Positions 1 to 6,654 are shown, numbered from the stretch's first letter. The stretch: DNA of 9,644 bases from an uncultured Muribaculaceae bacterium (GCA_910576935.1 CAJTKG010000025.1:1-9644); one strand, 5' to 3'. The notes: generated by a model from the sequence alone, not told the origin. Numbers and translations are program-made.

Positions 1-32
1 GTAATCAGTATAAGTCTGAGATAGCGTCTCAT
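1..32 (-). CDS. 5' end of a gene running off the left edge (partial)
   Basis: Reading leftward from an ATG at 32-30, ten codons stay open to the window edge and give MRRYLRLILI. A basic start followed by a hydrophobic run would suit a signal anchor or the first membrane segment of a membrane protein such as a sensor kinase. The upstream bases are A-rich, as is usual for starts in this phylum. With only ten codons the product cannot be named, and chance is a real alternative. If it is real, the 210-odd bases to its right, including the C12 tract, are its upstream region. Confidence 0.35.
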   Translation of the reverse strand, partial: MRRYLRLILI

Positions 33-279
33 TGTTATGTCTTAATTTTTATGTCTTTCTTTAGTTTTTATCTTTTTCTTTGCAAATCATATTACATCTG
101 CTTCGCAACCCAATTGATGCGCTTATACTCGGAGACAATACAGGCTCGCAATAGTTTTTCTTTAGCTCCAAAAATCCGGCATATGTGTGTCATTTCCGGC
201 CAAAACATAGCAAAAGCCTATCAAATCGACCGATAGCAAATGCAAAATTACAAATTATCTTTATATATCATAACTTTTA

Positions 280-291
280 CCCCCCCCCCCC
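280..291. repeat. Poly-C (poly-G on minus) homopolymer, 12 bases
   Basis: Twelve consecutive C residues sit in otherwise AT-rich intergenic DNA. The tract is about 250 bases upstream of the leftward start at 32 and about 30 bases upstream of a TAATTTTG hexamer on the minus strand. Tracts this long are prone to slipped-strand length change, so the exact count is also the base call most likely to vary or be wrong. Confidence 0.95.
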
Positions 292-376
292 GTTAACATC
301 TTTTAATATACTTTAAGCCGCAAAATTTCAATAAGTAACGACTATTTTACCTATAAAAACGGCAGGTGCGACCCTC

Positions 377-429
377 GACCCTTGCAAACTCCGCACTAAA
401 ACAACGAAGCAAGGGTCAAAAACCCTTGC
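377..429. repeat. Three-part inverted repeat with two exclusive hairpins
   Basis: ACCCTTGC occurs at 378-385 and again at 422-429, and its complement GCAAGGGT lies between them at 409-416. The middle copy can pair with either neighbour. One hairpin has a 9-bp stem (377-385 with 409-417); the other has an 8-bp stem and a 5-base loop (409-416 with 422-429). The block lies 36 bases past the stop of the leftward GH20 gene and could help end or protect its transcript, but no good T tract follows on the minus strand. It resembles part of the element near 6540-6600. Confidence 0.6.
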
Positions 430-464
430 TCCATAGCACGCCGTCGCTCCAAACGTGTCGCGGT

Positions 465-2699
465 TCAATCGATAAACAAAATCGACGGCACTGATTTCTT
501 GCCATTGAGGAAATAAACCGCCCGAATCTGACTGACGCCGGCGGGAAGCGCAAAAGGTGCATCATATACAGCCGAAGCATAGTCGGGATTGGTACCGTCA
601 AGGGTGTATCTTATTTCACCGAGGCCGGGATAAGCACCATTGAGCATCACCTCACCGTCGACGACCTTTATACCGGGCTGGCGCAGATGATAGTTATAGC
701 CGCGCGCCTCCCAGACGGGTATCTCATGTGAGGCTATGACGGCATTAAAAGCGGCGTCGGTATATGTGCTGTCGGCATTCCAGGCACGCTCGGCCATACC
801 GAGCATCTTGGGCAGGAGCAGAGCCTCCTGTGTCTGCGGATCGCGCAGGGTTTCGGCCCACAACTGGCCCGAAACACCGAAGATCTTGCTCTTGTCGCCG
901 GGCTTGATCTCGACAAGACGCGCGGGATAACCGGCAAGAGCATCAAACTCGTCGACCGTGCCGCCCCAGGTCAGACCGAGTTCATGAGGATGCCACGTAT
1001 AGGCCATATCGAGATAGAAATGATTTACATTGCTGAGTATAAGCGGATAACCACCTTCGAGTGCCTGACGCGAGTGAGAGTCGGGCTTGGTCGACGACTG
1101 CGTCCAGCTGTTGACCGAATAGACATTGGGCGACACGGCGGCATTGTAATCGGCGGGGTGGCCCGACGAAATCTCCTGCCAACCCGACATTTTCACTCCT
1201 TTAGAGGCGAGATAGTCGTTTATACGGCGGATGAATCGGGCATGCACCTCTTTGTCATTTTCAAGCTCTTCGGCTGCCATCATCCCGGCGACGGCACGGC
1301 TGCCGCTCCAGGCGTTGCGCGGTACTTCGTCGCCGCCGATGTGGATAGCCGGAAGCTCGACACCGGCACGGGCATAAAGCTCGATGACACCGTCAAAGAC
1401 CTTGGCCATGAAGTTATAAGTCGACTCAAGTGCCGGATTCATGACATTGTCGTGGAAAGACTGGGCGCTTGTATAAACCGATGTGTCGCCGTCTTCGGTG
1501 AGACGCAGCGAAGCGTCGCCGGTGCGACGGTAGCGGTTTTCCATAGCCTTTATGGCAGCACGGGCGTGGCCGGGCGACTCGATCTCGGGCAGGACCTTGA
1601 TGCCGAGAGAGTCGGCATACTGTAGCATGTCGATAAAGTCTTCGGCAGTGAAGTAGCCGTTGCTCGAGTTACCGAGATTGGCAGGATTGCCGTCGCCGGT
1701 AAAAAGCTGGGCAAGGAAATCATGCTCGTCGAGGGTATAGCCGCGACGGCCTCCTACAGCAACCAGCTCGGGAAGACCGGGGATGTCGACACGCCATGCC
1801 TCATCGTCGGCAAAGTGGAAATGAAGATGATTCAGGCCATAACGGGCCATCATGTCGAGAACGCGCTTCATCTGCTCAGGCGTCTGATAGTTGCGGGAGA
1901 TATCAATCATAAGACCGCGGTATTCAAAATCGGGTGCATCCTCGATGACAGCGGCCGGAACGGTCTCGCCCGCGAAGCCTTCGACAAGAGCGCGGCAACG
2001 CGCCATAGCCAGCTTCATCATCTTCGATGAGGCCACGACACGGGCAGTGTCGCCGCTCACTATTATATTATATGTATCGGTAGCTTTGTCAGAAGTTTCC
2101 GCGACTATGACAGGCTTGGCCGAAGCTGTGCCGCCGGTCAGTGTAACCTTCTTGAACGAGGGCACGACGTCGTAGACTCCGGCCCTACCGCCGGCAAGAG
2201 CCTCGTTGATATCATAAAATTTGTCGCCATAAGGCATACGGTCGCGTTTAGCCGTACTCCAGAGACGGCGGTCAGCCGTGATATCGCCTATCGTGTAGTC
2301 GGCCCCGGCGGTCGTGCCGTCAGCTTTGACAATATGGACTGCGTCGGGCACATAACGCATACTGTGAAGTGCGGCGCGGGTCATGATATCGACAAACACC
2401 GTGTCGCCGGCGGCGGCAACCTTGAAACGAGGCGACGCCACGCAATAATAACCCGGGACAATCTCAATGAGCGTATCGACCGGATCAAGACACGTCATCT
2501 TGCGGGCAAACTGGTTGAACGCCAAACGGTCGAAATCAAGATTGCCGGTGACGGCAAAGCGTTGTATATAATAATCGCCCACACTGTCGCTTACATTGCC
2601 TAACGATTGCCATGCAACAGTTGTGGTCATCGGAGCTTTAGAGCAAGCGCCAAACAACGCCGCTCCGGCCAAAAACAAAGGAATCAATCTTGATTTCAT
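465..2699 (-). CDS. GH20 beta-N-acetylhexosaminidase, lipoprotein
   Basis: Predicted exo-acting glycoside hydrolase that removes terminal GlcNAc or GalNAc from glycans, anchored in the envelope. The 744-residue protein starts with a lipoprotein signal peptide (MKSRLIPLFLAGAALFGAC, lipid Cys 19). A GH20b-like N-terminal domain spans roughly 100-255. The catalytic barrel starts at RGLMIDISRN (261-270) and carries HFHFADDEAWR (293-303), PEIESPGHA (371-379) and the signature HIGGDEVP (453-460), whose Asp457-Glu458 pair is the expected catalytic dyad. SGWQEI (505-510) and GQLWAE (611-616) match later substrate-pocket motifs. The C-terminus (about 675-740, with YTLDGTNP) resembles the chitobiase/hexosaminidase C-terminal domain. 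Length and motifs are normal, so it should be active. The start is fixed by the signal peptide. No SusC/SusD genes are adjacent, so it is not in a visible polysaccharide utilisation locus. Substrate linkage cannot be read from sequence. Confidence 0.95.
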   Translation of the reverse strand: MKSRLIPLFLAGAALFGACSKAPMTTTVAWQSLGNVSDSVGDYYIQRFAVTGNLDFDRLAFNQFARKMTCLDPVDTLIEIVPGYYCVASPRFKVAAAGDTVFVDIMTRAALHSMRYVPDAVHIVKADGTTAGADYTIGDITADRRLWSTAKRDRMPYGDKFYDINEALAGGRAGVYDVVPSFKKVTLTGGTASAKPVIVAETSDKATDTYNIIVSGDTARVVASSKMMKLAMARCRALVEGFAGETVPAAVIEDAPDFEYRGLMIDISRNYQTPEQMKRVLDMMARYGLNHLHFHFADDEAWRVDIPGLPELVAVGGRRGYTLDEHDFLAQLFTGDGNPANLGNSSNGYFTAEDFIDMLQYADSLGIKVLPEIESPGHARAAIKAMENRYRRTGDASLRLTEDGDTSVYTSAQSFHDNVMNPALESTYNFMAKVFDGVIELYARAGVELPAIHIGGDEVPRNAWSGSRAVAGMMAAEELENDKEVHARFIRRINDYLASKGVKMSGWQEISSGHPADYNAAVSPNVYSVNSWTQSSTKPDSHSRQALEGGYPLILSNVNHFYLDMAYTWHPHELGLTWGGTVDEFDALAGYPARLVEIKPGDKSKIFGVSGQLWAETLRDPQTQEALLLPKMLGMAERAWNADSTYTDAAFNAVIASHEIPVWEARGYNYHLRQPGIKVVDGEVMLNGAYPGLGEIRYTLDGTNPDYASAVYDAPFALPAGVSQIRAVYFLNGKKSVPSILFID

Positions 2700-2749
2700 G
2701 GTGAAAGAAGAAGTTGGTTAAAGATGATTGGTTAAAAACTGTATTTCTG

Positions 2750-2757
2750 CAAAGATA
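2750..2757 (-). promoter_or_regulatory. Candidate -7 element for the GH20 gene
   Basis: The minus strand reads TATCTTTG here, a match to TAnnTTTG, 50 bases before the GH20 ATG. No TTTG is present 19-21 bases upstream, where the GC-rich hairpin at 2766-2788 lies instead. The match is therefore only half a promoter. Confidence 0.4.
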
Positions 2758-2788
2758 CAAAAAAAGCCCGCTCTGAGGAGAGACGGGC
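2758..2788 (-). terminator. Leftward terminator-like hairpin upstream of the GH20 gene
   Basis: GCCCG-CTCT (2766-2774) pairs with AGAG-CGGGC (2779-2788, one bulged A at 2783) around a GAGG loop. On the minus strand the hairpin is followed directly by a run of seven T, which is the form of an intrinsic terminator. No leftward gene lies to its right, because 3046-4764 is on the plus strand. It could block read-through, act as a leader attenuator for the GH20 gene, or end an unannotated small RNA. Confidence 0.6.
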
Positions 2789-2966
2789 CGCGAAAAGGTC
2801 ATCGTTTTGGTGGTTTTGGCTTTTTAATAAAGTCAGTAAAATGCCTTTTCTTGATATTACAACGCCGTAGCACCAAAAACGGTTCATAAAACGGTCACAT
2901 TTTTTATCTGAAAAACCTCGATCAAGCGACAGCCGGGCGCCGACATTTTAACCTTTTTAGCCAATT

Positions 2967-2998
2967 TTTGTTTTTTTTGGAAATTATCACTACCTTTG
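2967..2998 (+). promoter_or_regulatory. Promoter of the SulP transporter gene
   Basis: TTTG at 2967-2970, a 20-base spacer and TACCTTTG at 2991-2998 give a full match to the Bacteroidota housekeeping promoter. Transcription would start near 3005, leaving a leader of about 40 bases before the ATG at 3046. Confidence 0.85.
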
Positions 2999-3045
2999 CG
3001 CCCGTTTTAAGGTAAAAAGTAATTCAACAGGTACAATCAATTTTT

Positions 3046-4764
3046 ATGAATCTAACGGGTTCTATTGATTTCCGCCCTAAGATTTTCAGCAGCCTGCGCC
3101 ATTACGACATGACGCGACTCAAAGAAGATGTCATCGCGGGAATCGTGGTAGGCATAGTAGCCCTACCTCTTGCAATCGCTTTCGGTATCGCCTCGGGTGT
3201 CAGCCCGACAATCGGTCTTATCACCGCCATAATCGGCGGTTTCCTCGTTTCGTTCTTCGGCGGCAACACCGTCCAGATCGGCGGCCCGACAGGCGCTTTC
3301 ATCGTAATCGTCTATAACATCATCGCGCAATTCGGCCTTCACGGTCTGGCCATTGCCACATTCATGGCCGGTGTGATACTCATACTGATGGGACTCTTCC
3401 ATCTCGGTACTGTCATCAAGTTTATCCCCTACCCGATCGTCGTCGGCTTTACCGCCGGCATCGCCCTGACAATCTTCTCGACCCAGATCAACGACTTCTT
3501 CGGCCTAGGCCTCAAAGACATACCGGGCCAGTTTGTACCCAAATGGGGGTTATATTTCAAAAGTTTCGGCAACATATCGCCCTACACTCTGGCTACAGGT
3601 CTCGTCTCACTCATTATTATAATAGCCGCTCCGAGAATCTCAAAGAAACTTCCCGGCGCGCTCATCGCCATCATCATCGTCACAGCTATCGCATATCTGC
3701 TCAGACTGTATATGCCCGGCTTCATAGTCGAGACCATCGGCGACCGCTTCGGCAACATGGCAACAGACATCCCCGCGCCCCACGGCTTCGAGCTTAACAT
3801 GGCGACCATCAACATGCTGCTGCCCTCGGCCTTCACCATCGCCGTCCTCGGCGCCATCGAGTCGTTGCTGTCAGCCACGGTAGCCGACGGTGTGACAGGC
3901 TCGCGCACCAACAGCAACACCGAACTTATCGGACAAGGCATAGCCAATGTCACCGTGCCGTTTTTCGGAGGCATACCGGTAACAGGCGCCATAGCCCGCA
4001 CGATGACCAACATAACCAACGGCGGCCGCACCCCCGTCGCCGGCGTAGTCCACGCCCTTGTATTGTTGCTCATCTACCTCTTCCTCATGCCGTTGATCAA
4101 CTATGTGCCTATGGCCTGCCTGGCCGCCGTGCTTATGGTCGTGGCATATAACATGAGCGGCTGGCGCACGATAGCCGGCATCCTCAAGGCCCCAAAGAGC
4201 GACGTGTCGGTGCTGATAGTCACATTCCTGCTGACGGTTATCTTCGACCTGACGATCGCCATAGAAATCGGCCTGCTGCTGGCCGTCGTTCTTTTCCTGC
4301 GCCGCGTCACCGAAAACACCGAGATAAAAATATACTCAGAGCAGCTTGACGTAGCCGAGGGCACCGACCTCGGCAAACACGAAGTGCTCGACGTCGCCAA
4401 AGGCGTGAGTGTCTACGAGATCGACGGCCCGTTCTTCTTCGGCGTCGCCACAAAATTCGACGAAATGATGCGAACAACCCTGGGCGCAAAACCGCTGGTC
4501 CGCATCATACGCATGCGTAAAGTGTCGTTTATCGACGCCACCGGACTCCACAACCTCGAGATACTCATTAAATCATCTCAGAGCGAAGGCATCCACATCG
4601 TACTCTCGGGCGTCAAACCCAACGTAAAAGACTCGCTCGAACATGCCGGCATCGACAAACTCATAGGCCGCGACCACATCTGCGACCACATCACAAAAGC
4701 CGTCGTGATGGCCAACGGCATCGTAGCCGCGCTGAACGCCACCCACGACCTAAACAAATCATAA
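3046..4764 (+). CDS. SulP (SLC26) family anion transporter with STAS domain
   Basis: Inner-membrane secondary transporter of 572 residues, typical for bacterial SulP proteins. The membrane core spans about 28-420. GGPTGAF (79-85) is the conserved half-helix region near the substrate site. ESLLSATVADG (272-282) followed by the NTELIGQGIAN stretch (291-301) and GGIPVTGAIART (308-319) are SulP signatures. The cytoplasmic STAS domain covers about 450-555 and contains FIDATGL (495-501), the position of the D-S/T-x-G loop that is phosphorylated in anti-sigma-antagonist STAS proteins. Family substrates include sulfate, bicarbonate and C4-dicarboxylates. The E-S-L-L and GQG motifs recall the DauA/YchM branch, but the substrate cannot be fixed. 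No sulfur-assimilation or carbonic anhydrase gene is adjacent. It is transcribed from its own promoter; no clear intrinsic terminator follows, only AT-rich DNA. Confidence 0.93.
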   Translation: MNLTGSIDFRPKIFSSLRHYDMTRLKEDVIAGIVVGIVALPLAIAFGIASGVSPTIGLITAIIGGFLVSFFGGNTVQIGGPTGAFIVIVYNIIAQFGLHGLAIATFMAGVILILMGLFHLGTVIKFIPYPIVVGFTAGIALTIFSTQINDFFGLGLKDIPGQFVPKWGLYFKSFGNISPYTLATGLVSLIIIIAAPRISKKLPGALIAIIIVTAIAYLLRLYMPGFIVETIGDRFGNMATDIPAPHGFELNMATINMLLPSAFTIAVLGAIESLLSATVADGVTGSRTNSNTELIGQGIANVTVPFFGGIPVTGAIARTMTNITNGGRTPVAGVVHALVLLLIYLFLMPLINYVPMACLAAVLMVVAYNMSGWRTIAGILKAPKSDVSVLIVTFLLTVIFDLTIAIEIGLLLAVVLFLRRVTENTEIKIYSEQLDVAEGTDLGKHEVLDVAKGVSVYEIDGPFFFGVATKFDEMMRTTLGAKPLVRIIRMRKVSFIDATGLHNLEILIKSSQSEGIHIVLSGVKPNVKDSLEHAGIDKLIGRDHICDHITKAVVMANGIVAALNATHDLNKS

Positions 4765-4843
4765 GCGACACGGGCATAAAGCATTATTAAAACATTAATT
4801 TTCAATAATATTTAGATATCAATAAAAAATTGACAATTTTTGT

Positions 4844-4874
4844 TTTGTAGTTTAAAAATTTTGCTATACCTTTG
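4844..4874 (+). promoter_or_regulatory. Promoter of the small Val/Ala/Glu-rich lipoprotein
   Basis: TTTG at 4844-4847, a 19-base spacer and TACCTTTG at 4867-4874 match the Bacteroidota promoter. The predicted start site is near 4881, giving an AT-rich leader of about 47 bases that ends in an A-rich stretch directly before the ATG. Confidence 0.85.
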
Positions 4875-4927
4875 TACCGTTTTTGAAGCATAAAAGTATT
4901 GTTTTATAATTTAAAATTTAAGAAAAA

Positions 4928-5137
4928 ATGAAAAAGTTAGTTTTATTACTTGCTGTTGTTTTCAGCGTATCACTTTTCTCTTGTGGTAACGGCGAAAAGA
5001 AAGCTGAAGCTACTGACTCAGTTGTTGCTGTAGAAGAAGTTGTCGCTGCTGAAGTTGACACCGTTGTAGCTCCCGTTGACTCTGCCGCTGCTGACACAGT
5101 AGTTGCTGAAGTTGTTGAGGCTGTCGCAGCTGAATAA
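4928..5137 (+). CDS. Small Val/Ala/Glu-rich lipoprotein, function unknown
   Basis: A 69-residue protein with a clear lipoprotein signal (MKKLVLLLAVVFSVSLFSC, lipid Cys 19) and a 50-residue mature part. After a short GNGEKK linker the rest is low complexity, built from irregular repeats of D-S/T-V-V-A and E-V-V-A-A-E. It contains no aromatic residues and is strongly acidic. No fold or catalytic residue can be proposed; an extended or helical envelope tether is one possibility. Codons are markedly GCT/GTT/GAA-rich, unlike the GCC/GTC-rich neighbouring SulP and GH20 genes. With its perfect promoter and two downstream hairpins, this suggests a highly expressed single-gene transcript. Small lipoproteins of this style are, to my knowledge, common in Bacteroidales, but I cannot name a family. 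Confidence 0.85.
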   Translation: MKKLVLLLAVVFSVSLFSCGNGEKKAEATDSVVAVEEVVAAEVDTVVAPVDSAAADTVVAEVVEAVAAE

Positions 5138-5165
5138 TCAACGCAACCCGTTCAAACTTATTCAT

Positions 5166-5198
5166 AAGTCGATCTCTCTCCGAGGGTCGACTTTTTTT
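5166..5198 (+). terminator. Intrinsic terminator of the small lipoprotein gene
   Basis: AAGTCGA (5166-5172) pairs with TCGACTT (5187-5193), and the right arm runs into seven T residues (5192-5198). It lies 29 bases past the stop codon on the plus strand. Confidence 0.85.
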
Positions 5199-5212
5199 AT
5201 TTATAACGCTGT

Positions 5213-5251
5213 AAAAAGAGCGGTGAAGACAATGCTTTCACCGCTCTTTTT
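5213..5251. terminator. Bidirectional terminator between convergent genes
   Basis: A perfect 15-bp stem (5213-5227 with 5237-5251) has a 9-base loop. A5 at the left base and T5 at the right base give a U tract on either strand. It lies 21 bases past the stop of the leftward gene ending at 5273 and backs up the terminator at 5166-5198 for the rightward gene. Confidence 0.9.
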
Positions 5252-5272
5252 ATCATACCGTCCGCTAAATTA

Positions 5273-6069
5273 TCAGCGCAGATGCTTTTGACGTAACTCA
5301 GCAGCCGTAACAGTCGTGTGTGTTAATGGAGGATAAAGACCCAACTTAATATTAATCGGGGTGCTTTCCCCATAACAATCACTTAACATATCTATCATAT
5401 ACTTATCTCGCTCTTTAAAAGAGCTGAATACAAGATTCGCAGACGGCTGTTCAGATTTATCTACCGCCTCATATGTTACAATTATACGCTTTACCAAAGT
5501 CCAGCCAATATTAGCCGAAAAATCACCCGTATACATAACAATCAGCTCACTGTCGGTAATTTTCAACGGCACCGCCTCATAGTCATATCCGAACCCGGGC
5601 CAACTCTTTTCAGCAACCGGCGCTACAATATAGCAACCGTCGAGATAATTATCTTTTCGAGTATCTTTGCAAAAACTCGACCAAGCCGCTTCCAATTCTT
5701 CATGATAGTAATATCCGTAAGCACAGATACTTCGAGCATCCAGCCATAACATACCGTCATGTATTATTATCTCCTCAGGCATGAAATGCAATGTCGGGCC
5801 CCCATAACTATTTTTAAGAAAGTCCTCGCCCCATTTACTATCATATTCCGAGGAAAATATGTAGCTCTCTTCGGCTTTCATGATATAGGTCTTGGACGTC
5901 TCGCCCGACATCAAATCGGCAAGCAAACCTTTGTCTACCTCAATTTGGGTTGATTCCGGACCTATAAGTTTCGCCTCCGAGCCGTCTCCGCCATCGAACG
6001 GTTCATCACTGCTACATGACGAGCACAACGCCCCGTCAAAATTGCCAATATTAAAAACGTCTTCTTCAT
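5273..6069 (-). CDS. Putative lipoprotein, function unknown, frameshifted in the signal peptide
   Basis: The body of the protein is open from a TTG at 6028 to a TGA at 5273 (251 codons) but has no proper start. Just upstream, an ATG at 6069-6067 in another frame encodes MKKTFLILAILTG, a classic signal peptide beginning. Adding one G to the GGGG run (6031-6034) joins it to ALCSSCSSDEPFDGG, giving a textbook lipoprotein (lipid Cys 19, acidic residues after it) of 265 residues. The mature part is acidic and aromatic-rich, with Cys residues in LDARSICAYGYYY, SSFCKDTRK and LDGCYIV, and likely beta-rich. I recognise no domain. Base composition is more AT-rich than the neighbours, suggesting a different history. 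Either the gene is a recent pseudogene or one base was lost in sequencing. Confidence 0.7.
6031..6034 (-). other. Apparent one-base deletion (G4 instead of G5)
   Basis: This is CCCC on the plus strand. The signal peptide frame reads ACG GGG CGT and goes astray; with one more G it reads ACG GGG GCG TTG and enters the long lipoprotein frame. The correction restores a hydrophobic core, lipobox and Cys exactly where expected, which is strong internal evidence that the break is here. Confidence 0.8.
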
Positions 6070-6074
6070 AACTA

Positions 6075-6263
6075 CTATTGTATAATTAAATTATTTAGAC
6101 CTACCGAAGTATAATATACATCGTTATAACTGATGGTGTCATTTTTTATAACCTGCCACTCGTCATCAGGCTCTACAATTTTTGACGTATCGAATTCGGC
6201 ATCACGATAGATCAAAATTAACCATAATTGCCTGCATTTTTGATGGTTAAACAAATTTAACAT
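6075..6263 (-). CDS. Possible small ORF or gene remnant upstream of the lipoprotein
   Basis: An open frame of 62 codons runs from an ATG at 6263 to a TAG at 6077-6075, five bases before the ATG of the downstream lipoprotein. That spacing would suit translational coupling. The C-terminal half (EPDDEWQVIKNDTISYNDVY) looks protein-like, with acidic and aromatic residues, whereas the first 20 residues do not. The ATG lies about at the predicted transcription start (near 6260), so translation from it is doubtful, and the other in-frame candidates are TTG codons. It may be the tail of a decayed gene, or simply leader sequence of the lipoprotein transcript. No family is recognised. Confidence 0.3.
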   Translation of the reverse strand: MLNLFNHQKCRQLWLILIYRDAEFDTSKIVEPDDEWQVIKNDTISYNDVYYTSVGLNNLIIQ

Positions 6264-6266
6264 CCG

Positions 6267-6299
6267 CAAATATAAAAACAATTTTTACATAACCACAAA
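6267..6299 (-). promoter_or_regulatory. Leftward promoter for the frameshifted lipoprotein
   Basis: On the minus strand TTTG (6299-6296), a 21-base spacer and TATATTTG (6274-6267) form a full Bacteroidota promoter. Transcription would start near 6260 and reach the lipoprotein ATG at 6069 after about 190 bases. The intact promoter suggests the locus was recently functional. Confidence 0.8.
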
Positions 6300-6449
6300 T
6301 AAAATCGATATTTTTACTTGTAAATCACAGAAAATTTAAATAATCCAATCAAAATCATTGAAGACACCTATCAATTACATAGTTTCAGTAACACAAAACA
6401 TAGCTATTAAAATTAGAAACCGAGCAGGATCGAAAACCACACTTTTCAG

Positions 6450-6600
6450 ACCTGCTTTTGCTTTACAGTCGCCTTATAGAGCAACGCTTGGAGCGTGACA
6501 TAGAGCGCGGCATGTAGTGACGACCTCAGTCGTCGTAAGATCAACGCGTCAGCGGCAACAGTAAGGATTGAAACCCTCACTCCATAACGCGGCGGAGCGG
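6450..6600. repeat. Hairpin-rich block resembling a dispersed intergenic repeat
   Basis: This GC-richer block contains small inverted repeats: ACGCT-tgg-AGCGT (6484-6496) and GACGAC-ctca-GTCGTC (6519-6534). On the minus strand the stretch near 6585 reads GTTATGGAGTGAGGGTTT, matching 15 of 18 bases with GCTATGGAGCAAGGGTTT near 434 beside the GH20 gene. Two diverged copies in unrelated intergenic places suggest a dispersed non-coding repeat family. Its limits are uncertain. Confidence 0.45.
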
Positions 6601-6601
6601 A

Positions 6602-6654
6602 AAAAGCACAGCGCCGTGTCGAAATACTGAGATTCGACACGGCGCTGTGCTTTT
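6602..6654. terminator. Strong terminator of the glyS-lemA-FKBP operon
   Basis: A perfect 22-bp stem (6602-6623 with 6633-6654) has a 9-base loop, with A/T runs at its base giving a T tract on the minus strand (TGCTTTTT) and a shorter one on the plus strand. It starts 17 bases past the stop of the FKBP-like gene. Confidence 0.92.

Larger units (their letters stand above)
33..464. other. Intergenic region, 432 bases, no convincing gene
   Basis: No credible gene is seen. A plus-strand ORF at 51-236 has low-complexity start residues, no homology that I recognise and no promoter, so it is treated as chance. The region holds a 12-base C run at 280-291, a leftward TAnnTTTG-like hexamer at 243-250 (TAATTTTG on the minus strand) without a matching -33 element, and a block of competing inverted repeats at 377-429 just past the end of the GH20 gene. 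It is AT-rich up to about 360 and more GC-rich after that. Confidence 0.6.
2700..3045. other. Divergent intergenic region, 346 bases
   Basis: This gap lies between the GH20 gene and the SulP transporter. Its left part holds the TATCTTTG element and the leftward hairpin, and its right end holds the full rightward promoter at 2967-2998. The middle (about 2790-2960) shows no ORF, tRNA or riboswitch that I can recognise. There is room for a small RNA, but nothing positive supports one. Confidence 0.6.

Noticed and set aside
51..236. Plus-strand frame of 61 codons in the left intergenic region
   Set aside because: No promoter or recognisable domain, and it overlaps the likely upstream region of the leftward gene at 32. 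The length is easily reached by chance.
361..450. CRISPR-like repeated ACCCTTGC units
   Set aside because: There are only three short units in alternating orientation, without regular spacers or cas genes. They are hairpin arms, not a CRISPR array.
984..1625. Long plus-strand frame (213 codons) antisense to the GH20 gene
   Set aside because: It mirrors the codon bias of the real minus-strand gene, which has intact catalytic motifs across the same stretch.
4800..4843. Possible SulP terminator in the AT-rich gap
   Set aside because: Only short A/T-only pairings around TTGACAATTTT are visible, with no GC stem, so it cannot be called an intrinsic terminator.
6446..6640. Minus-strand frame of 64 codons in the repeat-like block
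   Set aside because: It runs through the stem of the operon terminator, is Arg/Leu/Ala-rich from GC-rich repeats, and has no start signal. It is better explained as non-coding repeat.
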